Part shown: positions 49,809 to 61,129 of the stretch, piece by piece
How positions within the stretch are numbered: position 1 is the stretch's first letter
How the letters are laid out: each line of letters begins with the position of its first letter
Source of the DNA: Isochrysis galbana
Lineage: Eukaryota > Haptophyta > Isochrysidales > Isochrysidaceae
Assembly: GCA_018136815.1 (NCBI GenBank)
Contig: CM030936.1
Span: 764,831 to 828,830, forward strand
DNA: 64,000 bases
Reading direction: 5' to 3'
Notes under the pieces: model-generated
Database searches by the model: none
The model's input: only the letters and a program-made list of their open reading frames with translations
Told to the model about the DNA's origin: nothing
Position numbers and translations under genes: made by a program

Positions 49809-52012
49809 CTCGTGGTAGGTGGTAGGAAGCCAAAAATTAAAGCAGACGCACGCGAACTTAGTGCCCCGATCTTCAAAGCTGGCGACATAGGCGCCCTCGT
49901 GATGAACACTAACCTGGCCTTAGTGGCACAAGTGCTTGATATGCTAGCGAGACTAGCCTAATCACCCGCCGCCGCCGCACGCCCAACCAACACGACCCGA
50001 CAGCAACAGCAACGCCTTCGTAAGCCACGACCCCCCAAGCCCAAGACCTAACTAACGTGCAAACTACCACGCGAATCACGCACAAAGACCGACTGGCCGA
50101 TGGCGCAAGAGAAGGCCGAGGAGTCGTCCATCGGGGATCGGCACACGCCGCCTGCCACTGGAAGCCTCGAACACTGAGCCCCTAGGTAGAGCACGAGGGG
50201 ACGAGCCGCAAGGCAAGTGAGAGGGAGTGTCAAGGGACGCGGGCGCGGCTGCTAAGTAGTTCTGCAGAGTCGCACGCGCGGCGAGAATATTCAAACGTTT
50301 TTTTTTCACACTCTGAACCAGGCGCAAGGTAATGCAAATGTACATGGGCTGAACCCACCCGTGAGACCGAACACCGAACACAAAGGAATGAAGGGGGTAG
50401 GGAACGAGGGGCGAGGGGGAGCGAAGGGAAGCCGTAAGGGCTGTGTCAGGATAGAGGTAGCGGATGCCGGATCCGTAGTAGTAGTAGGTGTTAGCCCAGA
50501 ATCTTCAGATGCTTTTCTAAAGAAGCATTTTGTATGGTTCGTCTGTCGCGACATAATAGTAGATAGAAGTGAAGAAATTTTCGCACTGCATCCCACGCGT
50601 CCTGCACGTAGCGCGTTGCTTTAGCTATTGTTGGTTCGTATCGATGAGGGACGCAAAACGCCAAAGGCACAAAACGAGGACTGACTTCATCTTCTTCGTG
50701 GGCTATGCCAGGATACTGGCAAGGAATCAATTAGAGACTCATCTAAATAGCACAGTGTGCACTATATGCAACAATCGACGTCGACGTTATCATATGTGGC
50801 AATGCAATAGGGTTTGCGTGTGCATGATGCCCAGTGCACATGCCAGCGCATCAACCAAGTGTTCCGTCTCCTGTATAGAAGGTGAAGTTCTTTAAGCGAA
50901 GAATCGCTGTCGTGGCTTAAATCTTGGTCTGACACGCTACTCGTGGCCCGTCTCACTAGGGCGAAATGCCATGCACTGCAAATTTTGGCATTTGCTATCC
51001 CGGCGCACGTTTTGAGTCAAGGGCTGAAGGACTGCAGTAAAGCGCCTCGATCGTAAACATTGTCAACACATATCGCGAGGGGCGCGGCTGTGTCGCGCGC
51101 TTGGGCAACACTGTGAACCAACAACACGCTTGTGCGGTCTCTAAGCAGCTTCGTATCTGCAATGAGCTTAAATGTGGGGCCTGCAATATGTTCAATGCAT
51201 GCAAGCTGTCATGGCACGTGCCCTGGCCTGATGCACGGTCGCTACGATGCACCGGAAGGGGGCGAAATGCCGTACGCGGAAACGTTCAAGGTGGCGCCGC
51301 GTAACCAGCAGTGAGGCATTACAGCAACGCGCCTCGAAGGGCATACTACCAACACATGGCGTGGAAAGCGCAGTCGTCGTCCTTAAATGGATAAAAATAT
51401 GAACACGTTTCACGGCTCCGGGGACTCCAGAACTTCATAACAATACTCCAAAAATGACTCCGAGATGGGCTTTGGTGAGGTATCAGTCCGCAGAACAGTT
51501 GGTCGGGAAGTGGATAGTCCTGTGTACACGAGTCCTTTTGCCAATCATCTCGATGGGATTGATGCTTGAGGCCCTTTGCTACAAACGGGGACCCGGCTTA
51601 GATAAAGCGGCGGAAACCCACCGACGCGAAGCGGCGACACCGCTCCCGGCAAAGGTGGTCGATTTCCTCAGGAAACTCTATCGCATAGTCGCCAATTGGA
51701 GGTGAGGGGATGTCGACTGGAGCGGAGCGCGTCAAGGAGGCTTCAAGGAAAGGCGAGGGCAGTGACAGTGGAGAGGCAGGTGGCGGCAGAGTCTCGTTGT
51801 CATCGTTAGCGAATACCTCTGAGAAGCAGAACTCGTCCCGCTCCGGCTTGGAGCATCCACGAGTGGCTGATGGGGAGGCAAGGGGGTGCGAGCCGAGCAC
51901 TGTCATCGAGAGGGGTGCCACGCCAGAGAGTGCGGTGGCCGCCGTGCAAATGTGCGGCCACAGGTATTCTTCGCGTTTCACTGGTCAGGACGAATGACGA
52001 CCTGGAAGAGAG
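49809..52012. other. No firm gene; short frames and repeats
   Basis: An inverted R3 copy lies at 50335-50515. Two diverged segments about 285 bp apart (near 50955-51090 and 51255-51365) both contain GGGCGAAATGCC and GCGCCTCGA plus CAACACAT, suggesting an old tandem duplication. A minus-strand frame at 51598-51981 has no recognisable domain. Confidence 0.4.
50335..50515 (-). repeat. R3 interspersed repeat, copy c
   Basis: On the minus strand it begins ATCTGAAGATTCTGGGCTAA and CACCTACTAC, then pyrimidine-rich DNA. Read on the plus strand the family end is TAGTAGGTGTTAGCCCAGAA, TCTTCAGAT. Confidence 0.58.
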
Positions 52013-52155
<143 letters not shown>

Positions 52156-52276
52156 TCGAGCAAGTCTCGAGCTTCCTTCCATAAGAAGCGTCGTGACGGA
52201 ATCCGGCGTGGGAAGAGAGAGAGAGAGAGAAAGAGAGAGACGCTGAACGAGTCGAGCGGGTCTCGAGCTTCTTCTG

Positions 52277-52461
52277 ATCTCCGTCGGGTCTCACGTACCT
52301 TACAAAGCCTGTGACCTTAAAAGAGAGCGGGCTTTCCCAATCAGTTCGGGTCACTTTGCTCATACCCACAACCTTCTCCAGGATTCTCCGCGTTTCGGAT
52401 ATCCCCATACAGCTGACGCGGATCCTTCTTTTCGCCATCTCCGTCGGGTCTCACGTACCTT
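52277..52461. repeat. 25-bp direct repeats 160 bp apart
   Basis: ATCTCCGTCGGGTCTCACGT plus ACCTT occurs at 52277-52301 and exactly again at 52437-52461. A weaker related word, TCTCGAGCTTC, occurs at about 52163 and 52261. Confidence 0.7.
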
Positions 52462-53069
52462 CAACGTCATCCGCCATCTTCTCGCCACGAGGCCTCTCCC
52501 TTCTTAGGGAACGGGATCTTGAGATGCCCGCCAGCCGCGCGCGAGCAGACGGGGGGGGAGAGTACGGGAGCCCTTAAAAGCCCCTAACGCCGGTCCCAAG
52601 ACGACGAGTTGTTCTCGAGACGCGCTGCTGAGACGCTGTTCTTAAGGCGGTCATAGGGAGCTCCAACGGGGGAGTTGAACCATTAAGAAGGGTGGGGCTG
52701 CATGTTTTGACCGTGGCGCGATGCCCGATAAAAAACTCCAGGGGGGGCCACCTGCCGCCACGAAAACGTTTGCCAAGAAATGGTGCGATTCGCAACCCCC
52801 CCCCCCCCCCAGTCACGCGCGCTCACGCTCTACCCGTGAAGAATATTCGGTCGCGCCCCTAGATGGGAAACGCGTATTTACGTATTTACCGTAGTTGGTA
52901 TTTGTATTTGGCCAGAGAGGCCAGAGGTCAAATGTCAAATACATATATGTAGGATGTAGGGCGGTCAAACATGTTTTTTTACTGGAGGGGGGGGGACGAT
53001 GAATGACCATCTCAGAGTTGAGGAAATTTGAGGTTGAGGATTTTTTTAGTACTACCTCAACCTACTTTT
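52462..53069. other. No gene seen; intergenic
   Basis: A C run at 52796-52810 and AT-richer DNA at 52860-53060 precede repeat R2. No coding signal was seen. Confidence 0.35.
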
Positions 53070-53979
53070 ATAAGTGGGGGACAATGGGGGCCTCGCGCCC
53101 CCCTCACACCATCGCGGACACCCCCCGGGGTGGGCCCGTACAATCAACCCCAGCCCCTGCCCTTTGGCAGGGGCAGGGCACTCAACAATCTGGCCCAGAC
53201 CCTTCGGGGACGCGGCCCGCGAGCCGCACTCCCACGCCCGCCCTGGGCCTGCCCTCGAGCTGACTCCCCCTCTGTCCCTGGTCGCCAGGCATACAGGTGT
53301 CTCTGGGCGGCTCCCACGGCCATCGAGGAGGCGAGCGTGGGAGAGGCAGGGGGGGCCAGGGGCTGAGCCCCAGCCTCCACTGCCCCCTGAGCTGCCCTTG
53401 CTGGCCCCCTGGGAGCCCCCAAAGGGCCCCTGAGAGCAGGCCAGGGCGCGCCGCATGGCGACGCGCCGCAGGGACGACGAAGGGAGAGAGTGGAGAGAGG
53501 GAGAGGGGGGGTTTTGCACCCCCCCGATGGAGTGCGGTTAGAAACAGGCCCCGTTTGCGTAGGGGGCGGCCGGCGACAGGCGGGAGAGAGAAGGGAGCGG
53601 CTCAAGCTCGAGGAGAGTATCCTGAAGGTGGCACAGGCTACTCGACTCGCAGTCGTTTATTTCTCGAGAACTGCTCACGGCGCGAGCTGGAAGGGCCGAT
53701 CCTCTTTGTCGACGAGAGGTTCCTCCCCCCCCCCCGGTGCTTTTTCCCGGAGAGTCGGCCGGCGTCGACCGGTCCGCCTCAATGGGTTTTCCCTCATTTT
53801 AACTTGTGGGGAGTTAGAATGGGAGCCGGGGGCGTGCGAGGGGGGAGATGTGGAGGGGTGCATAGGTGTATGTATCTGTGTCAACAACACGCGCCAAGGT
53901 GTACGGGCAGGTGCGCTGAGGGCTGTCGTGTTAGTACCGGGCTAGTGAGAGTAGTGGTACTAATGCTCAGTTAGATTAT
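53070..53979 (-). repeat. R2 interspersed repeat, copy 2
   Basis: On the minus strand it starts near 53979 (ATAATCTAACTGAGCA) and ends near 53070-53057 with GGGGG-cgcgagg-CCCCC and a weak second hairpin (CCCACTTATAAAAGTAGG). It shares most of its 3' half with copy 1 (16917-17665) and has extra internal DNA around 53230-53560, including a CCCCTGGGAGCCCC segment. Its right edge coincides with the point where the methyltransferase-like frame begins. Confidence 0.75.
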
Positions 53980-54652
53980 GCTGGACGTATTGTGCGTGAA
54001 CGTCATCTTCTGCCGGCTCTCTGTCCGAGCGTCGCGCTTGACAAACTTCGGGTCGCGCAGAGTCCAGATCGTGCCGCCGTTCTCGTACGTTTTTGGAGCT
54101 TCCGCAGGGAGATCCATCCTCCGTGGTCGAAAGGGGGGGCGAGCCATACCTCTCTTCCCAGGTACACGGCGGGTGCGCGATAATCAAGTCCCATCCGAGG
54201 TCTTGGACGAGATCCGCGTCCCCTTCGAAGTGCGGAACGTAGTCGACGTCGGACGGAAACAAATCGCACGTCGCCACATCAGCGCCAGCAAGCAAAAACA
54301 TGGACGAGACTACTCCACTCGTCTCGCCGATAATCAAGACGCGAGGAGGCGAGATGCCGTCGGTCTGCACGGCCTCGACGTCACGCCTTACGTCTCTGAG
54401 TGTGACACAAATTTCGTCGAAGTGGATAGGTAGCACCTGAGCTGGAGACTCAGGCGATCGGCTAGGGCGCAGAACAAGCTGCGCCGCCTCGGCAATATCT
54501 TTCGGCATTACGTGCGCGGCACCGTGGGCGGCGGCGCGTTGGGAAGCAAGATCGATAACGTACGAGAGGGTCTCGCCCTCCTTCAAGGAAGGGCGAGTGC
54601 GCGCGAGATGTACGAGCAAATCTTCAGCGGCCGGAACCAAAGTCAGGCACAC
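53980..54652 (-). other. Methyltransferase-like open frame, probably element-borne, interrupted by R2
   Basis: The minus-strand frame carries VLIIGETSGVVSSMFLLAGA then DVATCDLFPSD, FEGDAD and LGWDLIIAHPPCTW. This is the order of an SAM-binding loop, an acidic strand-end residue and a P-P-C motif as in phage- and element-associated DNA methyltransferase-like proteins. The N-terminal part (LLVHLARTRPSLKEGETLSY) is unassigned. The recognisable frame ends at the R2 insertion, so the copy is incomplete. The leader upstream (54660-54840) is rich in GAGAGCGACGA-type words. Host gene or mobile-element passenger cannot be settled from this window. Confidence 0.45.
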
Positions 54653-55609
54653 TGAAAGCTGGCAGAGCGGAGGACGGCGGCGAGAGCGACATCGAGCGAG
54701 AGGCGAGAGGCGAGGGTGAGTGAGAGGAGGGCTGTGTTGGCAGGGGCTGGTGAGGCAAGGAGAGTTTGTAGGGTACGAGTGTTACGAGAGCGAGAGCGAC
54801 GAGAGCGAGAGCGACGGATGACGACTGACGACAAGACGTCGGATCCAACGATGCTGCGACACCGACTCACGAACACACTAGAATCATTCACCCAAACCAA
54901 GCAAAACATGAAATAACCGAGACCCCACATCGCCGGTAACTCAAACACGTCGCGAGAGACAGAGAGAGAGAGCGAGAGAGAGAGAGAATCCGCAGCGACG
55001 GTCGGAGCGTGTCTTCGCTTTGGATTTTCCCACCAAGGCGGAAAGTCGAAGAGGAACGTTATGTCGCGCAACCACGGCGATCACATTGGATACAGATCGC
55101 AGCGAGGTATCCTTGCAATCGAAGAAATCTTGCTGTTGAGCGTGGACCTTCTAGACGTTTCTATCGAGCAACCCCGAGTAGCAACCAAGGGAGGAGAAAA
55201 CCAAAAACCAACGGGACCAAGGGCTTCCATGCAACTTGCATCAAGGGGAAAGATAACCCAAAACCAAAGCAGCGAATCTAAATCAATCTCCAAGGGGAGA
55301 TGGCAAACCAAGGACCAAGGAGAAAGATTCCCTCACCCAAGCAGCGAACCTAAATCGATCTCCGAGGGGAGATGGCAAACCAAACCTGATTGCCCCCAGA
55401 AGCAGGTAAAGAAACGCGGGGAGATAGCGAATTAAACCTTTTGCGAGGCGCCTGGGAGGAAGAAAGGTGGGGAAACTTCCCTTCTCTTCGAGAGAAAGAG
55501 AGAGGGCGCTCCAGAACCCTAGATCCTAGGCGTCCACGCGAAGTTTTTGACCGAGAACGAGAACGAGAGAATTATAACGATAAATACCGAACGAAGAGAA
55601 GAGAGAAGC
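54653..55609. other. No gene seen; simple repeats and duplicated 45-mer
   Basis: GAGAGCGAC-type repeats (54785-54825), a GA tract (54957-54988) and two 45-bp direct repeats (55267-55311 and 55339-55383, starting AAGCAGCGAA and ending GGCAAACCAA, three differences, offset 72). Confidence 0.5.
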
Positions 55610-55899
55610 CTAGCGAGAGTCGATTCGCGAATGCGACAGGTCGCCTTCATCGAAGATGAACTGGTCACGTCCGCTCTCCGAGGTGCCCGCAGTGAAAATG
55701 TACTTGTGGATGTGGGAGTCCGTCGAGCCCTTGCAGTGTCCGATGGCGTTGATCTGGCACGATTCTTCGCCGGCAAGGGGCCGCAGGCGGCACCCTCTAG
55801 CCTCTAGCGCAGGTAGAATGCTAGTGAAGAGCTGGGTGGCATAAGGCAGAAGGAGGCTTGCGCTTGCCGCGGCAGGGAGTACTGTCTTCAGTGAGTGCT
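55610..55899 (-). other. Open stretch without start codon; possible exon
   Basis: On the minus strand about 95 codons are open without an ATG, ending at a TAG (55612-55610). The peptide has a protein-like look (ATQLFTSILPALEARGCRLR; GHCKGSTDSHIHKYIFTAG) with four cysteine or histidine clusters. I recognise no family. It could be an internal or last exon, or a fragment of a degraded element. Confidence 0.3.
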
Positions 55900-56044
55900 A
55901 GTCCCTTTCCTTTGCCGCGCTGCAACCCAGAAAAATTGTAAGTAGTAAAAATTAAATTTCAATACATCATGCACCGCAAGCTGTGGAGAGCGAACCAGTT
56001 GAGCGAGGTCCTTAAACACCTCGCAGCTGGCAACATCCTCACGT

Positions 56045-56899
56045 TCACTCATGCTTGACTGCCGAATTGCTTCCCTTGCCAAGAGCGGTAGCTGCACCCT
56101 TGAGCATCTCCCAGAACCAGACGGCATTTAGCAAAAGAGGAATTGGGATGGTGACGAGCCCAATCAAGCGGTCGAGAACCGCGAGGCCGCAGTCTTGCAG
56201 GATGAAGAGGCGGATGTAGCTGCCTACAATCATAGGCGCCGGAAGCATGCGCACACACAAGAAGGATAGCAACCAACCAATGCCCAGGCCCAAGTGAGCG
56301 GGCTTCCCCTCTAGCCCCATAGCGCCAGCCAGACTGTAGGCATTTTGGCCCACGTTGGACCCCTCCGTGGTGATCATCCATGCGACGAACACTGCGGCTC
56401 TGGAGGTCAACACACAGTAGGGCCAGACGATGATGGAGATAATGTGGTGAAGCCACATAACCCAAGAGCCACCTGCCGCGGCGAACCGCGTTTGACACTC
56501 AGCAGGGTAGAGTATGAGCAGGAGGCAGTCGAAGACAAATGTGCCACACGTGATGCCGCACACAGCGACGAGGACGTGTGGCGAGGGGGCGGTGGCGAGA
56601 CTGCCGGTGCCGGGGCAGTCTAGTGAGATCCCGTGCTCCCCGCGGATAGTCTCGAGCGCGCGCACGCCCATCGGAGTCGCAATGAGCGCATGGAGGAGTG
56701 AGACAGCATCGGCGCCGAACGCGATTCGCTGCCACCCGCTCAGGTTGCGCCACCAGGGTGTGGTTCGCGCGAGTGAGAGCGTGAGCACGTAGATTAGACA
56801 CGAAATGAGCAGGCTGGCCAGACCGTACTCGCCCATTCGCCTCGCATCCGCCCAGTCGACTATTGGAGAGAGCCACGGGCGAGCGGAGGCGGCGCTCAT
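56045..56899 (-). CDS. TLC-domain (TRAM/LAG1/CLN8) membrane protein
   Basis: TLC proteins are ER/Golgi-type polytopic membrane proteins; the group includes ceramide synthases and the TMEM56/TLCD-like lipid-handling proteins. Single frame from ATG 56899, 284 aa, a normal TLC length. Helices include LASLLISCLIYVLTLSLA (28-45), VLVAVCGITCGTFVFDCLLL (109-128), WVMWLHHIISIIVWPYCVL (146-164) and others to the C-terminus. The conserved block is present: MWLHHIISIIVW with the His pair 151-152, and the acidic residue E179 in MITTEGSNVGQN, matching the family's E-x-S-x-x-x-x-N pattern. The longer ceramide-synthase Lag1 motif and Hox domain are absent, so ceramide synthase is unlikely; TMEM56/TLCD-like is the better guess. 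It is divergent from the AAA ATPase gene, start codons 158 bp apart. Confidence 0.82.
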   Translation of the reverse strand: MSAASARPWLSPIVDWADARRMGEYGLASLLISCLIYVLTLSLARTTPWWRNLSGWQRIAFGADAVSLLHALIATPMGVRALETIRGEHGISLDCPGTGSLATAPSPHVLVAVCGITCGTFVFDCLLLILYPAECQTRFAAAGGSWVMWLHHIISIIVWPYCVLTSRAAVFVAWMITTEGSNVGQNAYSLAGAMGLEGKPAHLGLGIGWLLSFLCVRMLPAPMIVGSYIRLFILQDCGLAVLDRLIGLVTIPIPLLLNAVWFWEMLKGAATALGKGSNSAVKHE

Positions 56900-56949
56900 C
56901 ACTGAGAGAGAGGAGGGGGGGAGAGAGAGGGGGGGGAGGGGGAGGAAGG

Positions 56950-56981
<32 letters not shown>

Positions 56982-57057
56982 GGAGAGACAGACAGAGAAA
57001 GAGCCCCTCCGCCCTCTCCTCTCTCGTTCCCTTTCTCCCCCTCCCTCTCGTCTGCCG
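56900..57057. promoter_or_regulatory. Short bidirectional intergenic region with purine/pyrimidine tracts
   Basis: Only 158 bp separate the start codons of the divergent TLC-domain and AAA genes. The sequence is a GAGAGAG tract (56900-57000) followed by a CT tract (57004-57052). A shared promoter is inferred from the arrangement; no TATA-like or other box was found. Confidence 0.5.
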
Positions 57058-60000
57058 ATGGAGCTGAGCGTCTCGGTCGATGGCTCGAGTGAAGGCCGGC
57101 GTGCTCGATTGGGGGCCCCGCTGCTTCTCGCATTGGGAGGCACTCCATGCGACTTCCTCCGGCTCGCGCCGCGGCCGGGAGCGCACAAGCACACGCTCGT
57201 CGCCCTCCAGCTCATCGAAGGCAGCGGAGGGCTCCAGCTCAGCTCTCTGTCGCTCTCGGACCTCGGCCTCCCGCCAGAGGGGACTCACACGCTGTGGGCG
57301 ACGGTTGTGCACGCGTCGGAGCTCAGACCTTGGGCACAGATTCACGTGTCCACTGCAGGATCGCCATCACCACTTGCGCTCCCTACTGCAGCAGAGGTTC
57401 GGTGTGCGCTCGGCGTGAGTGGCGGTGGTGGGCGCTACCACGCGTGGCGCTCAGAATGCCTTTGCCGACAGACACTCGTTCGCGTGGAGACGCACATCTC
57501 CCTTGAAAGCCGATTCTCGAGAGAAGAATTGCATGGAGTAGCGCGAGGTGTGCGGCAGCCGATGGCAGCATGTGCTCGAGCGGCTGGGGAGGCGGAGGCA
57601 GATGCCGGAGCGACTGTGGGTTGTACGTGGGGGACTATCGATCACTCGACTCCAGTGCGATATGTCAGCTCGACATCAGCCGAGCAGGCGTCGAGTGGCA
57701 TTAACAGGTCAAATGTGGACCCGCTCCTCCTTGTTCTTATGGGTCTCTTGCAGCGGACACCTGGTGTTGTCGAGCAATCGTCTGGAGCAGAGGCTCTCGA
57801 GGCGAAGGTGGCGAGGCAACGGGCAGAGGGCAAGAGCACCTCCATGCTCGAATGCAGCATGCGCAAAAACAGCCCATCAGATGTTGGGCCAACTGGTTTT
57901 CGTGGAGGCAATACGTTGGCGATGATGGCAAGTCCCGTCCTTCTTACTGGTTCTCGTGGCGTGGGGAAAAAGACAGCGGTGGCCGAGTTGTGTGCTAGAT
58001 ACGGGGTTGTAATGCTCAGCCTCAGCCCGCATGAGATAGCGAGAGAATACGGCGACGCGGTCGAGCAGGCAGTGGAGGCCGCAATCATGGCTGCCAAGAG
58101 GTATTTTTGCAACCAGTCTGTTGCACAGCATTGTCGCTCGGTAGGCCTTGCCTGCCTAAGGAAGGCCCTGCGCCTCCAAGCCTAGAGCCGGGCCTTCCTT
58201 CTATGAGCTCGTGTCTCCAGTCAAGCATCTTTCATGCAGCATTGAGCTGGTTCCATTCTTTGCGCTGCTGCTTCACAGGTGCTATCCATGTGTTCTCCTC
58301 CTGCAGAATGTCGAAGAACTCGCGCCATCGGGCGCCTCCTCAGTGGAGCCGGACGCCGGCTGCGGTACGTCCGCTGTTGGCATCCTTGCCGCGCTGCGAC
58401 GTGCGCTCCCTGAAGGCCGTCGCTCGTTTCAGTCCACCAACCTGGTGCAGGTGCCATTTAATGCTGCTCCGCTCTTGGTGCTGAGTGCGGTTTCACCTCG
58501 CGCAATCGACGCCCGGCTTCGCGGCCTTTGCCCACTGCACATCGCCATACCGCCACCTACACCAGAGCAGCGAGCGGTGATGCTCTGCAGACTAGCGATG
58601 GAGGCAGGCCTCGTTCCACCTTGCGCTGAACTTGCGCGCGAGATCTCCGACTCCTTGCACGGTTTCGTCCCATCAGACGTGCACGCGGTATGCGAAGAGG
58701 CGAGGATGCTTGCGCTGATGAGACGTGCGAAAGACAAGGCAGCCGATGATGCTGAATGCCAAGTGGAGGAGGCCCTTGCCACGCGCGAATGCTTGCATGG
58801 GCAACCACAAGATGCCGATGTTGAGTGTGCTATTGTAGGTTTGCAACGAGTCTCTCTTGCAGACGTGGGTCACCGTACCAGTCCCAAAACTATGGGCTCC
58901 GCCAAGGCCACGCAAGCGAGTTGCAAACCTACCGACCTTGCCGCTAGCGTTTTGCCATACGCGAGCCCTAGCGATGAAGCGAACACAAGCTCGCGCGCGC
59001 TGCCCGCCGCGAGTAGCGACGGCAGCCCACTCTTATTACTGCATGCTGAGGAGTGGCGCGCGGCAGCGAACATGGTCCATCCTGCGGTACTAGCTGGCGT
59101 GGCCACCTGCCGTTCTGCGTTGGGTGGTGCAAAGTGGCAAGATGTCGGCGGCTTGAAGAATGTCAAGCGCCGTCTTCAGCAACTTGTACAATGGCCTTTG
59201 CGGGCCCCAGCGCTTTGCGCATCGCTCGGGCTTGGAGGGCCACGAGGTATCCTCTTGTACGGGCCGCCCGGCACAGGTGAGCCGACCAAATGCTTTGTGA
59301 CATTGCTCCAAGGGATTTCTTCACTTGCATACATGACCATCAGCAGTCTCATCCGCGCCTAAACCCTGTGGATGACTTTGCCCCCCCCCCCCCCCCGGCG
59401 CCATTAGGCAAGACTTTGCTGATCCGCGCCCTCGCATCCGAATCCCGCCTCAACTTGCTTGCCGTTCCGATACCACATCTCATACGCCCAAATGTCGGGG
59501 CGTCTGAAAAAGCGCTCGCAGCTCTCTTTGAGCACGCGCGTGCGCATCGGCCGTGCCTCATCTTCCTCGATGAGCTACAAGCGCTCTTCAGCAAGCGCAG
59601 CGGGGACGGCAGTGGAGGCGGTGGGTCCGTTGGCAGACAGCTGCTCTCACAGCTGCTCCTTGAGATAGATGCCGTACAAGCCGACGCCGACGCCAATGCA
59701 GCGGCCGCCGCCGCCGCTATGGTTGCAGCCGGCTTTTCCTACGGCCCTGAGCATGCTAATCAACTTCGCAACTACAGTAGCGGCGCCCTCGTGCTCGCTG
59801 GCGCAACCAACACTCCTGCTGCGTTGGACGACGCCCTCCTTCGTCCAGGGCGGTTGGAACACCTCTTTTTTGTGCCGCCGCCGCCGCGCTACGCGCGAGA
59901 AGACATTTTAAAGCGCGCCTTGGCGAAAATGCCTTTGGCAGGCCCCGTCGACGTAGAGGCGCTGGCAAGCGCGACCCGGAAGTTTTCGGGCGCCGACCTG

Positions 60001-60276
60001 ATGTCTCTTTGCCAAAAGGCAGCACTCGAAGCTCTCCGCCGCTCTATTGGCTCACCAGAAGCCTCTAATGTGAATGACAAAGGAGGCATGGATGCCAAGA
60101 AGCGCGAGGTGTGCATTCTGGCTTCTGATTTTGAGTCGGCACTCGCATGTATGGCACCCTCGCTCTCGGACCAACAGGTGGAAGAGCATCGGGCATGGTC
60201 GCGTTCTCGTGGATCCAGGCCGCCGCCAAGCGCTAAGCGAAGCACTTCACTGTCTGCAAGAGATGCCTTGGCTTGA
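57058..60276 (+). CDS. CDC48-type double AAA ATPase, SPATA5L1/AFG2B- or PEX6-like
   Basis: Type-II AAA ATPases form hexamers that unfold or extract proteins. Three-exon model: 57058-58100, 58279-59276, 59408-60276; GT-AG introns of 178 (phase 2) and 131 bp (phase 1); 969 aa. An N-domain without recognisable motif (1-about 280) precedes D1: P-loop GSRGVGKKT at 298-306, but Walker B reads CVLLLQNVEEL, so the catalytic D-E is replaced by Q-N. D2 is canonical: WQDVGGLKNVKRRLQQLVQWP, P-loop GPPGTGKT at 676, LIFLDELQALF with D735-E736, GATNTPAALDDALLRPGRL and KFSGADLMSLCQKAA. WPLRAP, KMPLAGPVDVEALA and FSGADL favour SPATA5L1/AFG2B (ribosome maturation). The degenerate D1 and the PSLSDQQVEEH end also fit PEX6, whose D1 is inactive. 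GTGAGT at 57415 and TCTCTTGCAG at 57753 could define another in-frame 339-bp intron. Confidence 0.78.
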
Positions 60277-60950
60277 CGTGATAAAAAGTGGTGTCATCCG
60301 CAAGCAGCCAACCATATCAGCTTAGGCAAGCCTATCTATGGCGATTCAAGGGCGGTCAAACAGTATTTTAACTTCTAAGGGTGTAAAAATGAAAAAGTCA
60401 GGATTGAGGAAGTACACCAAACGAAAGCAGTAAAAACCCTGGAAAATACTAATACTAAATACCCATCTATCACATATTCGATGCCCTTCAGGCCCCAGAC
60501 CTCCCCGGGAGCCCTCATAACAAAGCGTAACCCAAAGACGGCAAAACAAAACAGGAAAGCCAGGCCTGTAATCTGAAATACTATCGCACTATCTCGAAAG
60601 CCAGAACAGTTACTACATTGTAGAAATTTTATCGTAAAAGTGCCTATATTTAGCAGTTAATAATAGCAGGTGGTGGTTGAGACGCATGGTATGATGAGTT
60701 ACTCTAGAGGCTATCGCTTCGCAGCCAACGCACGCGCCGCTTCGCACCTAGCACGCCGGCACGCCGATGCAAGATGCAAGCACGCAGCAAGGACAAAGTG
60801 ATGGACGAGGCCGAGCAATTGCGCGCTCGTGCAACTGCGTTCGCCGCGTGTGAGTAAGAGATTTCGTGCACATGCGGTAGCATCCCGTGCCCGTGGCTCG
60901 GTTGGAAGAGGTGCCCTAGGTGTGGGCCCGAGAGGAGTTTGTTAGGGCCT
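60277..60950. other. No gene seen; AAA gene 3' flank
   Basis: AT-richer DNA (60355-60700) is followed by GC-rich DNA without recognisable features. Confidence 0.35.
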
Positions 60951-61075
60951 GACAAGAGTTGCCGGCAACTTTTTGAGCAACTTTGGGGTGTTTGACAGGG
61001 CGAGCAACTTTTGAGCAACTTTAAGGGCCACAGGCAACATTGAGCAACTCGAGCAACTTACCTAGCAACTTACCC
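60946..61075 (-). repeat. GAGCAACTT tandem repeat with shared GCCTGACAAGAGTTGC junction
   Basis: About six GAGCAACTT/GGCAACATT/TAGCAACTT units follow the junction GGGCCTGACAAGAGTTGC. The same junction and the reverse-complement unit form the array at 49139-49305. Confidence 0.68.
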
Positions 61076-61129
61076 ATAGATAGGCCCGTTAGAGGAGCAA
61101 CCTACCTCTCCTAGATCTATAGATAGGCC

